Origin: an uncultured Acholeplasmataceae bacterium
GTDB lineage: Bacteria > Bacillota_I > Bacilli_A > Acholeplasmatales > Acholeplasmataceae
Direction of reading: 5' to 3'
DNA: 54,102 bases
Assembly (NCBI GenBank): GCA_927441705.1
Contig: CAKMKH010000001.1
Coordinates: 1-54,102 of the forward strand
Shown here: one piece after another, positions 36,195-45,269 of the stretch
How positions within the stretch are numbered: position 1 is the first letter of the stretch
Layout of the letters: each line of letters opens with the position of its first letter
Notes under the pieces: generated by a model
Seen by the model: only the letters and a program-made list of their open reading frames with translations
Database searches by the model: none
What the model was told of the DNA's origin: nothing
Position numbers and translations under genes: made by a program

Positions 36195-36403
36195 GTCCCT
36201 AGACAATAGTCTAAGGACGAATATATCGCGGTACCACCTTAGTTCTAGAATATTAATTCTAGCACTTAAATCATTTTTTAACGGTTATGAACCGGATTAG
36301 TTTTTCTCTAATCTGCTCCAAGGGAGTAATTATTAATCATTCACAGCTTTCACCATCCTGTGTCGCTAAAGGTGATTAAAATCATGTCCTTTTCATTGCA
36401 TTC
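36195..36403 (-). promoter_or_regulatory. T-box riboswitch leader for thrS (probable ACU specifier)
   Basis: On the minus strand: the T-box core AAGGTGGTACCGCG at 36227-36240, an intrinsic terminator at 36195-36218 (GTCCTTAGAC and GTCTAGGGAC) followed by TTTTTT, a stem III hairpin (CTAGAATTAATATTCTAG), and a Stem I region. A plausible Thr specifier ACT lies at 36325-36327, about ten bases before a GGAGC closing segment at a position equivalent to the GCT of the alaS leader. Uncharged tRNA-Thr should favour read-through into thrS. Confidence 0.93.
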
Positions 36404-36409
36404 ACATAT

Positions 36410-36437
36410 ATTATATCACTTGTTTTTTAAATTACAA
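36410..36437 (-). promoter_or_regulatory. Promoter of the thrS T-box leader
   Basis: TTGTAA (36432-36437) and TATAAT (36410-36415) with a 16-base spacer and a TGA extension (TGATATAAT). It sits immediately after the dnaI stop, so thrS can be expressed apart from the dnaB-dnaI genes. Confidence 0.75.
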
Positions 36438-36442
36438 GTTTT

Positions 36443-37258
36443 TTATGAGGCATTAAATGGTTCTTCTGAAAGTTTAACATAATGCATCAAATCTTTTAAT
36501 CTTTGAACGAGTCTTCCTGCCTTCATACGGTTGGTTTCATCTTTTTGTAGCGTTAATGCTTCCATTAACTGTACGAGAGAGAAATTCGAACTAATAAACA
36601 CTGGTAATTTGGCTGATAATCTGTACTGTAAGACAGGTACAATAATTTCATCCCTAAACCAAGCGCTCATATTTTCTCCACCAAAATCATCTAGCATTAA
36701 TATATCAGCTTGTTTAAGTTTGTTTATTCTTTCTTCTAAATTTCCTTCATTCATCCCTTGACGAATCGATCTAATTAAATCGGGAACGTAAACAAATAAA
36801 ACTGCGACTCCTTTTAAAGCTAATTCTTGAGCGATTGCTGACAATAAATATGATTTTCCTGTTCCATACTTACCATAGATAAATATACCTTTTTCATAAT
36901 GATCTTTTTTATAGTTGTCTAAAAAATATTGGGCTTTTTCAAATGCTTTAGTTCTTTCATCATTAAAACATTCAAAATCTTTTAAACTTGCGTCTTGAAT
37001 ATATACTTCGCTGTCATAAAATTTTAAATTTCTTCTGATTCTTTCTTTTTTGATTTCTAATGCTTTTTCTTTTGTTGGACGATATACGATTTCAATGTAG
37101 GGATCAGTACGTAAGACAATTTCATATCCGTCAACAATCGGTCGTTCTTGTTTTTGTACAATATATTGATAGATTTTATTGACGTCAACATCTAATATAT
37201 CCAATTTTTTTATTTCTGGATCTTTAGTAATGACTTTTCTCATTTCATCAATGGTCAT
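36443..37258 (-). CDS. dnaI: Primosomal helicase loader DnaI
   Basis: An AAA+ ATPase that loads the replicative helicase. Walker A is IYGKYGTGKSYLL near residue 130, Walker B is LMLDDFGGE, and ISSNFS gives sensor 1. The 271 residues are shorter than Bacillus DnaI (about 311), and the N-terminal third has no cysteines, so the zinc-binding fold known there appears to be missing. It overlaps dnaB by 4 bases. Confidence 0.93.
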   Translation of the reverse strand: MTIDEMRKVITKDPEIKKLDILDVDVNKIYQYIVQKQERPIVDGYEIVLRTDPYIEIVYRPTKEKALEIKKERIRRNLKFYDSEVYIQDASLKDFECFNDERTKAFEKAQYFLDNYKKDHYEKGIFIYGKYGTGKSYLLSAIAQELALKGVAVLFVYVPDLIRSIRQGMNEGNLEERINKLKQADILMLDDFGGENMSAWFRDEIIVPVLQYRLSAKLPVFISSNFSLVQLMEALTLQKDETNRMKAGRLVQRLKDLMHYVKLSEEPFNAS

Positions 37259-38418
37259 ATCGATTCCTCCATTTTCTCTAATTCTTTGACATAATCATCC
37301 ATCCAATCAGGTTCTGAAACCTTTTGAACTTTTTTCTTTTGAACCCATTGGTTTTCAAGTTTAGTAGAATAATTAAGTGCATCTTCTGTTGTTTGAATAC
37401 CTCTATTAAGCCAATCATGCAAAACTGTTTCCATATACTTAAGTCCTGGTAGAACCCCATCTTTTTGTTTTAATACCAACATTAAGATAACATTTATAAT
37501 GCCTGGATCAACATGGTTTCTTTCAATAAGCATGGTTGCTGTTGATAATGCAAGCCCTTGAGAATCAGTCTTGCTATATTTTTGAATAATAACTTGAGGT
37601 GGTAATGTTTTGATAAGCTCTGTTTTTGGAATATCTTTTTCTTTAATTGATAATGTTTGATCTTTCGATTCATAATAGAGTTTAGCTTTATGATTTAGGC
37701 CTTGGAAATTTATTGTTTGTCTTGATTTTGATGCTTCTTGATAAATTTCAATCATATCTTCAACTGTAAACTGATAAACAAAAGCAATTTTTGATATTTG
37801 TTTTTGTATTCTTTGATTTAATAATGTTGAATTCTTTAAGCGTTCAGGCAGTCCTTCAACAAATCTATTGAAATCAAATTGATATCCAATATGACTTCCA
37901 CCGTTTTGTTTTCTACCTTGGAACTCGTATTTTAATTTTAGTAAATTCAAGCTCTTAAACTCATACATGCTATCAAAGGTCTTTGTAATATTATTATATC
38001 CTTCGTAATCAGGAACTTCTACTTGAAATAAGGAGGCTAGTAATTCAACATGTTTTTCACCTATTTCTGATTGAAGGTAGCTACCAAATACAGTATCTAA
38101 TAAAAATTGTTTTGCTGTAAGTGGTGTTTTTAAAACATATATGTATTCATCAACTTTTTGAAAAACTTCTAGTAGATTTAAGGCTTCAAGTTTATTTCTC
38201 ATTTTAAGAAAATCAACTTGTTTTAAATCCAACAAATCAAAAAGTTGTTGATGTGTATAAGTACTTAATCTAGTCTTGTTGTTTAATTGATAGAATGTTA
38301 TAAATAGACTATGTGCATCAACACCTAAAAGTGGTTGATACAATAGTGCTAGCACCTTAAAATCTTGATTTGCTAAATCTGATGAGATATGTAATTGAAA
38401 GGTTGAATTATTTCTCAT
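37255..38418 (-). CDS. dnaB: Replication initiation and membrane-attachment protein DnaB (Firmicute type)
   Basis: 387 residues with the N-terminal Firmicute DnaB winged-helix region (LLYQPLLGVDAHSLFITFYQL) and the C-terminal DnaB_2/DnaD-like domain (VDPGIINVILMLVLKQKDG, then YMETVLHDWLNRGI with a YxxxIxxxW-like pattern). It acts with DnaD and DnaI in helicase loading at oriC and restart sites; it is not the helicase DnaB of E. coli. Shorter than the Bacillus protein (472). It overlaps coaE by 11 bases and dnaI by 4. Confidence 0.92.
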   Translation of the reverse strand: MRNNSTFQLHISSDLANQDFKVLALLYQPLLGVDAHSLFITFYQLNNKTRLSTYTHQQLFDLLDLKQVDFLKMRNKLEALNLLEVFQKVDEYIYVLKTPLTAKQFLLDTVFGSYLQSEIGEKHVELLASLFQVEVPDYEGYNNITKTFDSMYEFKSLNLLKLKYEFQGRKQNGGSHIGYQFDFNRFVEGLPERLKNSTLLNQRIQKQISKIAFVYQFTVEDMIEIYQEASKSRQTINFQGLNHKAKLYYESKDQTLSIKEKDIPKTELIKTLPPQVIIQKYSKTDSQGLALSTATMLIERNHVDPGIINVILMLVLKQKDGVLPGLKYMETVLHDWLNRGIQTTEDALNYSTKLENQWVQKKKVQKVSEPDWMDDYVKELEKMEESI

Positions 38419-39019
38419 GTCTAATACCTCTTAAAAATTGATCAATTTGGAAATACAAGTAGTTTAGATCTATTTGATTGTCAAATATAATATCTGCTTT
38501 AAGTTTTTTCTCTTCTAGATCCATTTGAGTTTTTATTTTAGTTAATGCTTTTTCTTCAGAAATATCATCACGTCTGATTAGTCTTTCAATTTGAGTCTTT
38601 AAATCAACATAAACAAGACAAGTAACATCACATTTTTTTTCATAACCCACTTCGAAAAGTAACGGCATATCAATAACAATGAGGTCTTTATCATCTAATA
38701 TTTTAATCATTTCATCAATTTTTTGGTAAACATAAGGATGAACGATTTCATTTAACCTCATTCTTAGTTTTTTATCAGAAAAAATCAATTGGCTGATTTT
38801 CTTTTTATCAGTCATTGAATTTATTGAAAATCCAAAAAGTGATTCAGCTTTTTGAATCATTTCTTGATTATTTTTCCAAAGGTCTTTAACAATTAAATCA
38901 CTATCAATGACTTCTATACCCTTTGATCGAAAATATGCTGATGCAGTTGATTTTCCAGATGCTATGCCACCTGTTAAGCCAATAATATATGGTTTAATTT
39001 TGACATCTTGTACAGACAT
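38408..39019 (-). CDS. coaE: Dephospho-CoA kinase
   Basis: Phosphorylates dephospho-CoA in the last step of CoA synthesis. P-loop IIGLTGGIASGKST at the N-terminus, the DSDLIVKDLW acidic segment, VIDMPLLFEVGYE and the lid RLIRRDDISEEKA follow the family order. I use the ATG at 39019 (about 203 residues); a GTG at 39028 is also possible. No strong ribosome-binding site is seen, consistent with coupling to mutM, which it overlaps by about 26 bases. Confidence 0.95.
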   Translation of the reverse strand: MSVQDVKIKPYIIGLTGGIASGKSTASAYFRSKGIEVIDSDLIVKDLWKNNQEMIQKAESLFGFSINSMTDKKKISQLIFSDKKLRMRLNEIVHPYVYQKIDEMIKILDDKDLIVIDMPLLFEVGYEKKCDVTCLVYVDLKTQIERLIRRDDISEEKALTKIKTQMDLEEKKLKADIIFDNQIDLNYLYFQIDQFLRGIRHEK

Positions 39020-39803
39020 AAGAACCACGTCCCGCTACTCTAATTTTTATGATTTTCATGCCACATACTGGACAAGGTAGGCCTTGTCTTGTGTGAACAT
39101 TAAGTTCATTTTGAAATCTGCCATGTACACCTAAACTAGATGTGTACGAACGAATTGTTGTTCCACCGAGTTTTATTGCTTTATCTAAAACTTGTTTTGC
39201 ACTTTCTACTAATAAATCTGCTTCATTTTTTGTTATCTTATATGCTAATCTTTCCGGATGAATTTTTGCTAAAAATAAAGTTTCATCAACATATATGTTG
39301 CCTAGACCACTGATAATATGTTGATCCAATAAAACTGCTTTAATTGGTCTTTTTGATAAATGAATCTTTTTATAAAACTCATTTTGATCTAAATCTTTGG
39401 GTTCTTTTCCAACCACACTAAGTGGATATAATTGTTCATATCCGTCTTTTGGCAATAAATGGATAGTTCCAAATTTTCTGACATCATGATACCTTAATTC
39501 TAGCCCACTTTTAAATTTGAAAATAATATGTTCATGTTTATCATATGGTTCGGTAGTTTTTATAAAAAACTTACCTTCCATCCTTAAGTGCATAACCATA
39601 ACAAATTGGTCAAGCACAAATATAATATATTTACCTTTACGTTTAATATCTTCTAGCGTTTGATTAATAACACTATTTTTAAATTCAAGTTCATCATATT
39701 TTACAATATTAGGATATCTGATGATAACATCACTAATCGTTTGATTTAAAATTTTTAATTTTAAGGTTTGCCTAACGGTTTCTACTTCTGGGAGTTCCGG
39801 CAT
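38994..39803 (-). CDS. mutM: Formamidopyrimidine-DNA glycosylase
   Basis: Removes 8-oxoguanine and formamidopyrimidines from DNA. It starts with the exact catalytic N-terminus MPELPEVETVR (Pro2 nucleophile, Glu3), has the conserved Lys in LRMEGKF, the H2TH region SGLGNIYVDETLF, and the C-terminal zinc finger CPVCG...CTRC. The 269 residues are normal. It follows polA by 8 bases; polA-mutM-coaE is the Bacillus order. Confidence 0.98.
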   Translation of the reverse strand: MPELPEVETVRQTLKLKILNQTISDVIIRYPNIVKYDELEFKNSVINQTLEDIKRKGKYIIFVLDQFVMVMHLRMEGKFFIKTTEPYDKHEHIIFKFKSGLELRYHDVRKFGTIHLLPKDGYEQLYPLSVVGKEPKDLDQNEFYKKIHLSKRPIKAVLLDQHIISGLGNIYVDETLFLAKIHPERLAYKITKNEADLLVESAKQVLDKAIKLGGTTIRSYTSSLGVHGRFQNELNVHTRQGLPCPVCGMKIIKIRVAGRGSYVCTRCQN

Positions 39804-39811
39804 ATCATCAC

Positions 39812-42436
39812 CTATTTTAATTCATACCAAGTTTGTCCAACATCACATGATGTCTCTAATTCAACTTTTAGCTGAACAGCTTTTTTCATCATTTTTGGTA
39901 CAATCACTTTCATTTCTTCTAATTCTTCTTCTGGAACTTCTAAAATCAATTCATCGTGTACTTGTAATAAAATCTTTGATTTCTTCTTTTCCTTTTTTAA
40001 ATATAGATATAAATCAACCATTGCTTTTTTAAGAATATCAGCTGCGCTTCCTTGTATCGGTGCATTTAGAGCTGTTCTTTCGCCAAAAGCGCGTTGAGTA
40101 AATACACTTGATTTAAGTTCAGGGATATATCTTCTTCTTTTCATGATTGTTTCGACATATTCATGCTCTTTAGCATAAGCAACAATGTCTTCCATATAAG
40201 TTTTAATCTCAGGATAAAGATTCAAATAATCATCAATAAATCTTTGAGCTTCTTTTGGAGATACATCAATATCTTCAGACAAACTCCAAGCACCAATTCC
40301 ATAAATAATTCCAAAGTTTACAGCTTTTGCTGCTCTTCTTTGTTCTGAAGTGATTTCTTCTTTATGAAATATTTCTTGAGCTGTTTTTGTGTGAATATCC
40401 TTTTGCTCATTAAATGCTTCAATAAGTTTTTTAACATCTGCCATAGATGCTAAAACTCTTAATTCGATTTGAGAATAGTCAGCACCTAAGAAATATTTAT
40501 TAGCTTTGGGAATAAATAATTTTCTTATTTGACGACCTTCTTCAGTTCTTATAGGAATATTTTGTAAGTTAGGATCTAAAGATGATAGTCTACCTGTTGT
40601 TGTTAGAGCTTGCATATATATTGTGTGTACTCTTCCATCTTCAAATATATTTTGTTCTATACCTATAATATAAGTTGAATAAAGTTTAGTTAATTGGCGA
40701 TAATCCAATATTTTCAAAATAATCGGATGTTTACCTTTTAATTTATTTAGTACATCCACATTAGTAGAATAACCAGTCTTTGTTTTTTTACCATTAGGCA
40801 GTTCTAGATCTTCAAACAATACTTCACCTAATTGTTTAGGACTTGATACATTAAATTTTTTTCCAGCTAGATCAATAATTTCTTTTTCAAGTGTATCAAT
40901 TCTTTGAGATAAATTCGCTTTTTGTTTATTAAGTTCTTCTTGATCAACTAGTAACCCTTCATATTCCATTTCTGCTAAAACTTCAGCTAAAGGTAATTCG
41001 AGTTCTTCAAGTAAATGATATTGTTCTTGATCTTTTAATTCTTCAATAAGTTTTTCTCTTAAAAGATATATAGCTTTTGCTTTTGAAGCAATATGTCGAT
41101 AATATACATCTATTTCAGGTAAGCCTTTTTTGCTGCCTTTGCCGTAGATAGTATCATCATATTGAACATCTTCATAATAAAAATTAGACACAATACGTTT
41201 AAACTCTTCTTTACCTAAATGAGAGTTTATTAAATATGCAGCTAATAGTAAATCAAAATCTACGTTTTCAATATCTAATTTATGCCATAATAAAAAAACT
41301 TTAATCGCTTTTAAATCATAAACATATTTCTTATATTTTTTATCTCTTAAATACATGTCAAAATTTATGGATGTTAATGCTAGGTCAGCACTTATCACAT
41401 AATGGTTTTCACCATTAGATAATCCGATGCCCCATAAATCTGCTTTATGATAATTGTAGTCACTAAATTCAAAATGTATAGCAAAATCTTGATCTAAAAT
41501 GTTTTCTAAAGATTTTTCATCTGAAATCTCTATATAATTCCAAGTGGAATCTTCTTGTAAAACCGGCTCTTCCATTTTCTTAACAAACACATGTAAATCT
41601 AAGTCTTGATAAAAACGAATGAGTTCATTTGTAAGTGTAGGTTTTTTTTCAATGTTTTCAACATCAAAATCAATCTCACAATCAATTTGAATTGTTCCAA
41701 GTTCTTTACTTAAGATTGCACTATCTCTATGTTCTCTAACACGTTCTCCTAATTTACCTTTAATCTCATCTTGATGCTCTAAGATATTTTCTAAAGTTTG
41801 ATATTCCTGTAAAAGTTTGATTGCTGTTTTTTCACCCACACCAGGAATACCTGGAATGTTATCTGATGGATCTCCCATCAATGCTTTTAAATCTATCATT
41901 TGATGATGTGTCAGTCCATAAGTCTCTTCTAATTTTTTAGGATCAAAGTCATGAACTTCTTTCATCCCTTTTTTAAGAAGATGCACTGTAATTTTCTGAT
42001 CAACTAATTGCAGTAAATCTTTATCACTGGAATAAATGTCTACCATAAATCCTTTTTGGCTGGCTTCCTTAGCAAGTGTGCCAATAATATCATCAGCTTC
42101 ATAACCAGCTTTTGAATATGCGGTAACACCATTAAGTTTTATATATTCATTAACAAGTGGAATCTGTTCAGCTAATTCTTCAGGCATTTTTTGTCTACCT
42201 GCTTTATAACCTTCATAAGCTATATGTCTTTTTGTTGGTTCTTTTGTATCAAAAGCAACTAATACATGTTCAGTATCTTCAGTCACTATTTTTTCAAACA
42301 TACCGACAAAAGCGAACACTGCATTTGTATAAATTCCTTTCGAGGATTGCATGAGTTTAGCGCCAGGATAAGCGGTTGCATAATATGCTCTAAATAATAT
42401 TGAGTTCCCATCTATAAGTGTAATTCGCTTCATCAT
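39812..42436 (-). CDS. polA: DNA polymerase I
   Basis: 874 residues in three parts: 5'-3' exonuclease (FRAYYATAYPG; GYEADDIIGTLA; GDPSDNIPGIPGVGEKTA), a 3'-5' exonuclease-like middle domain, and the family A polymerase (YSQIELRVLA, the O-helix RRAAKAVNFGIIYG, QVHDELILEVP). The middle domain has HFEF where active enzymes have DxE, and later acidic residues are not seen, so proofreading is probably absent, as in Bacillus PolA. AGGAG lies six bases before the ATG. It heads the polA-mutM-coaE-dnaB-dnaI unit. Confidence 0.97.
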   Translation of the reverse strand: MMKRITLIDGNSILFRAYYATAYPGAKLMQSSKGIYTNAVFAFVGMFEKIVTEDTEHVLVAFDTKEPTKRHIAYEGYKAGRQKMPEELAEQIPLVNEYIKLNGVTAYSKAGYEADDIIGTLAKEASQKGFMVDIYSSDKDLLQLVDQKITVHLLKKGMKEVHDFDPKKLEETYGLTHHQMIDLKALMGDPSDNIPGIPGVGEKTAIKLLQEYQTLENILEHQDEIKGKLGERVREHRDSAILSKELGTIQIDCEIDFDVENIEKKPTLTNELIRFYQDLDLHVFVKKMEEPVLQEDSTWNYIEISDEKSLENILDQDFAIHFEFSDYNYHKADLWGIGLSNGENHYVISADLALTSINFDMYLRDKKYKKYVYDLKAIKVFLLWHKLDIENVDFDLLLAAYLINSHLGKEEFKRIVSNFYYEDVQYDDTIYGKGSKKGLPEIDVYYRHIASKAKAIYLLREKLIEELKDQEQYHLLEELELPLAEVLAEMEYEGLLVDQEELNKQKANLSQRIDTLEKEIIDLAGKKFNVSSPKQLGEVLFEDLELPNGKKTKTGYSTNVDVLNKLKGKHPIILKILDYRQLTKLYSTYIIGIEQNIFEDGRVHTIYMQALTTTGRLSSLDPNLQNIPIRTEEGRQIRKLFIPKANKYFLGADYSQIELRVLASMADVKKLIEAFNEQKDIHTKTAQEIFHKEEITSEQRRAAKAVNFGIIYGIGAWSLSEDIDVSPKEAQRFIDDYLNLYPEIKTYMEDIVAYAKEHEYVETIMKRRRYIPELKSSVFTQRAFGERTALNAPIQGSAADILKKAMVDLYLYLKKEKKKSKILLQVHDELILEVPEEELEEMKVIVPKMMKKAVQLKVELETSCDVGQTWYELK

Positions 42437-42483
42437 ATCATACTCCTTTTCTTAATTTTAACATGCGTTTTTAAAATAATTTC

Positions 42484-42503
42484 CCACAGTATTTGTGGAT
42501 AAG
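42484..42503 (-). other. DnaA-box-like 9-mer and small hairpin upstream of polA
   Basis: TTATCCACA reads on the minus strand at 42495-42503, matching the DnaA consensus perfectly. Its CCACA also pairs with TGTGG five bases later, forming a short hairpin after the ffh stop. It could be a weak ffh terminator, a DnaA site regulating polA, or coincidence. Confidence 0.45.
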
Positions 42504-42512
42504 TAAAAAGGG

Positions 42513-43919
42513 TCATCGTCTTTTGAACTGACCCTTATTTTTGCCTTTACCCTTTTTTTGTTTGCTTTGAGGAAGTGCTTGAGTAGGATTTTTTGAAAGA
42601 CTCTCTAGTTGTTTTTCATCCATGCTCATCATTTTTTTCATCATTTTCTTTTGTGCATCTAGTGCTTGTCTTAAACGGTTTAATTCCGCGACACTCATAC
42701 CTGCACCTTTCGCTATTCTTTCTCTTCGTCTCGAACTTTTATCGATTAAGTTAGGATCTTTTCTTTCATGCTCAGTCATCGAGGTAATCAAGACACCCAT
42801 TTTCTCAAATTGCTTGTCATCAACTTGAGAAGCAGCCTCTTTTACTTTACCCATACCTGGTATAAATCCTAATATTTTACTCATTGATCCCATACGTTTA
42901 ATCATCTTAAATTGCTTTAATAAATCATTATAATTAAATGTATCGCTCATGAGCTTATCCATCATAGACTTAGCTTCATCTTCATCAATTGCATCAGTTG
43001 CTTTTTCTATTAAGGTTAATACGTCTCCCATGCCTAAGATTCTTTGTGCCATTCTTTCTGGATGAAAGACTTCAAAGGCATCCATTTTTTCTCCATTTGA
43101 AGAAAACTTAATTGGAATACCTGAAACTTCTTTTATAGATAATGCTGCACCACCTCGTGTATCACCATCAAGTTTTGTTAAAATTGCTCCGGTTGCGCTT
43201 AATTGATCATGGAAACTTTTCGCAATATTTGCAGCATCTTGACCAGTCATTGCATCCACTGTTAATAAGATTTCATTAGGTTTAGCAATTTCTTTAACAT
43301 CAATTAATTCTTGCATCATTTTTTCATCAATATGTAAACGTCCCGCTGTATCTATGATAACAACATCAAAACGTTTTTCTTTTGCATAGTTTAAACCATT
43401 TTTTACAATTGTTCTAGCATCTATCAAACCTTCTTCGTAAACATCAATATCTATTTGTTTACCAATGGTAGCTAGTTGTTCAATAGCTGCAGGTCTATAA
43501 ACATCAGCAGCAATAAATAAGACTTTCTTCTTTTCAGCCTTACGAATATAAACGCCTAATTTACCTATTGCAGTTGTTTTACCAGAACCTTGTAGACCAA
43601 TTGTCATAATTGTCGTTAAACCACTTAAATTATAACGCAAGCCCTCTGCTTCATCTCCCATGACACGCTTTAACTCATCATGAACAATCTTTACGACTTG
43701 TTGTCCAGGGTTTAATCCCTTAAGTATTTTTTCTCCAACTGCTTGTTCTTTTATATTATTAATAAATTGCTTAACTACTTTAAAATTTACATCGGCTTCT
43801 AATAGAGATAATCTGACTTCTCTCATCATCTCATCAATATCTTTTTCAGTTAAAAATCCACGTCCACTGATGCGACGCATTGCCATTTGCAATCTTGAAG
43901 ATAAAGAATTTTCTGCCAT
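42513..43919 (-). CDS. ffh: Signal recognition particle protein Ffh (SRP54)
   Basis: The SRP GTPase that binds signal sequences of nascent chains. 468 residues: N domain, G domain with GLQGSGKTTAIGKL, DTAGRLHIDEKMM and TKLDGDTRGGAALS, then the methionine-rich M domain (MGSMSKILGFIPGM, KKMMKKMMSMDEKQ) and a basic tail. It follows ylxM by a 1-base overlap and ftsY lies just upstream, so both SRP GTPases are co-transcribed. Confidence 0.98.
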   Translation of the reverse strand: MAENSLSSRLQMAMRRISGRGFLTEKDIDEMMREVRLSLLEADVNFKVVKQFINNIKEQAVGEKILKGLNPGQQVVKIVHDELKRVMGDEAEGLRYNLSGLTTIMTIGLQGSGKTTAIGKLGVYIRKAEKKKVLFIAADVYRPAAIEQLATIGKQIDIDVYEEGLIDARTIVKNGLNYAKEKRFDVVIIDTAGRLHIDEKMMQELIDVKEIAKPNEILLTVDAMTGQDAANIAKSFHDQLSATGAILTKLDGDTRGGAALSIKEVSGIPIKFSSNGEKMDAFEVFHPERMAQRILGMGDVLTLIEKATDAIDEDEAKSMMDKLMSDTFNYNDLLKQFKMIKRMGSMSKILGFIPGMGKVKEAASQVDDKQFEKMGVLITSMTEHERKDPNLIDKSSRRRERIAKGAGMSVAELNRLRQALDAQKKMMKKMMSMDEKQLESLSKNPTQALPQSKQKKGKGKNKGQFKRR

Positions 43920-44233
43920 TATTCATCCAACTTTCTTAATTGATCAATTAATTTTAAATCACCTGATTCATCTAGTTGATCCAAAATTTCTAATCTTTTT
44001 TGTTTACGTTTTAATATGTTTAGTTTTTCTTCATAAGAAAAAAGATGTGCTTCAACTTTTTTTAATTGGTCAAAGATCGCATTTCTACTCACTTTTAATA
44101 TATCTGATATTTCTTGAAGTGAATAATCATCTTGATAGTAATATCTAAAGTATTCTACTTGCTTATCAGTAAGTAAAGACTGATATATATCAAATAATTC
44201 ATTTAATTGTTCTTTTTTCTCTAATGTTTCCAT
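43919..44233 (-). CDS. ylxM: YlxM-family SRP-associated helix-turn-helix protein
   Basis: I start this at 44233 (METLEKKEQLNELF), where AAGAAGG lies seven bases upstream; an in-frame extension to 44290 would run through the end of ftsY. The 104 residues show the sigma-70 region 4-like HTH (DYSLQEISDILKVSRNAIFDQL) typical of YlxM/p13 proteins, encoded beside ffh in Firmicutes and able to stimulate SRP GTPase activity in streptococci. It sits between ftsY (10 bases) and ffh (1-base overlap). Confidence 0.93.
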   Translation of the reverse strand: METLEKKEQLNELFDIYQSLLTDKQVEYFRYYYQDDYSLQEISDILKVSRNAIFDQLKKVEAHLFSYEEKLNILKRKQKRLEILDQLDESGDLKLIDQLRKLDE

Positions 44234-44243
44234 AAATACCTTC

Positions 44244-45200
44244 TTAAAAGAAATCTTCAAATAAACCGTAAATATATTGTTCAATATCAAAATAGACTAA
44301 ATCATCTATTTTTTCACCCAAACCTACATATTTAATAGGAAGGTTATATAAATGTCTAATTGCTAATACAATGCCGCCTTTTGCAGTTCCATCAAGTTTT
44401 GTTAGGATAATGCCGCTGACATCAGTTGCTTCTTTAAAAACTTCTGCTTGACGCATTCCATTTTGACCTGTAGTCGCGTCAATAACAAGTAATGTTTCTT
44501 GTGGTGCATTAGGAAGTGTCTTTTGAATCACTCGCTTCATCTTTTCTAATTCTTTCATGAGATTCACTTTTGTTTGAAGTCTTCCAGCTGTATCACATAA
44601 AACAACGTCATATTTCTCTTTTTTAGCAAGTTCCAATGCATCAAATATAACACTTGAAGGATCTGATCCTTCAGGTTTAGAAAAAACAAATGTTTTACTT
44701 CTGTCACCCCAAATTTTTAGTTGTTCAATAGCTCCAGCTCTAAATGTATCGCCTGCTACCATCATAACTTTTTTTCCTTCATTTTGAAGTTGTTTAGCAA
44801 GCTTTCCTATAGTAGTTGTTTTACCCACACCATTGACACCTACAAATAAGTATACGTTAAGTTCATTTTCGTCGTAGTTTAATTCTGTATTTAAAAAATC
44901 ACCTTTAAGATAGATTTCAAACATCTTATCAACTATAATTTCTGCTAAATCATTAGGATCAGATATTTTTTTATGATCAACTTCTTCTCTTAAAGATTCA
45001 ATAAAATAAAGTACAGTGTCTACACCAATGTCTGCTTGTATAAAGATGTCTTCTAAAGCATCAAATAACTCGTCATCAATTACTGAAGATTGAGCAAGTA
45101 TTTGTTTTAAGTCTCCAAGGCTTTCTTTTGTCTTATGAAGCCCTAAAGCATATTTATCATTTTTAGTTTTTTTACCAAATAAATTTTTGAAAAGTCCCAT
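44244..45200 (-). CDS. ftsY: Signal recognition particle receptor FtsY
   Basis: 318 residues with the NG GTPase: VNGVGKTTTIGKLA (G1), GDTFRAGAIEQL, CDTAGRLQTKVNLM (G3), TKLDGTAKGGIVL and the closing GLGEKIDDLVYFD motif. The acidic A domain of proteobacterial FtsY is absent and the N domain starts almost at once, as in other Firmicutes. A TGGTATAAT promoter at about 45226-45234 and a GGAG site lie upstream. Confidence 0.98.
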   Translation of the reverse strand: MGLFKNLFGKKTKNDKYALGLHKTKESLGDLKQILAQSSVIDDELFDALEDIFIQADIGVDTVLYFIESLREEVDHKKISDPNDLAEIIVDKMFEIYLKGDFLNTELNYDENELNVYLFVGVNGVGKTTTIGKLAKQLQNEGKKVMMVAGDTFRAGAIEQLKIWGDRSKTFVFSKPEGSDPSSVIFDALELAKKEKYDVVLCDTAGRLQTKVNLMKELEKMKRVIQKTLPNAPQETLLVIDATTGQNGMRQAEVFKEATDVSGIILTKLDGTAKGGIVLAIRHLYNLPIKYVGLGEKIDDLVYFDIEQYIYGLFEDFF

Positions 45201-45240
45201 GATATCTCTCCTATAATCCTAAAATATTATACCACAAGAA

Positions 45241-45269
45241 AAAGAAAACCGAAAGTTTATTCTTTCGGT
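45241..45269 (-). terminator. Rho-independent terminator of tpx
   Basis: Arms ACCGAAAG and CTTTCGGT around a six-base loop, followed by TTTCTTTTTC on the minus strand. The hairpin contains the last codons and stop of tpx. Confidence 0.88.

Noticed and set aside
36531-36761. Plus-strand frame inside dnaI
   Set aside because: Antisense to the AAA+ Walker B region of dnaI and without ribosome-binding site.
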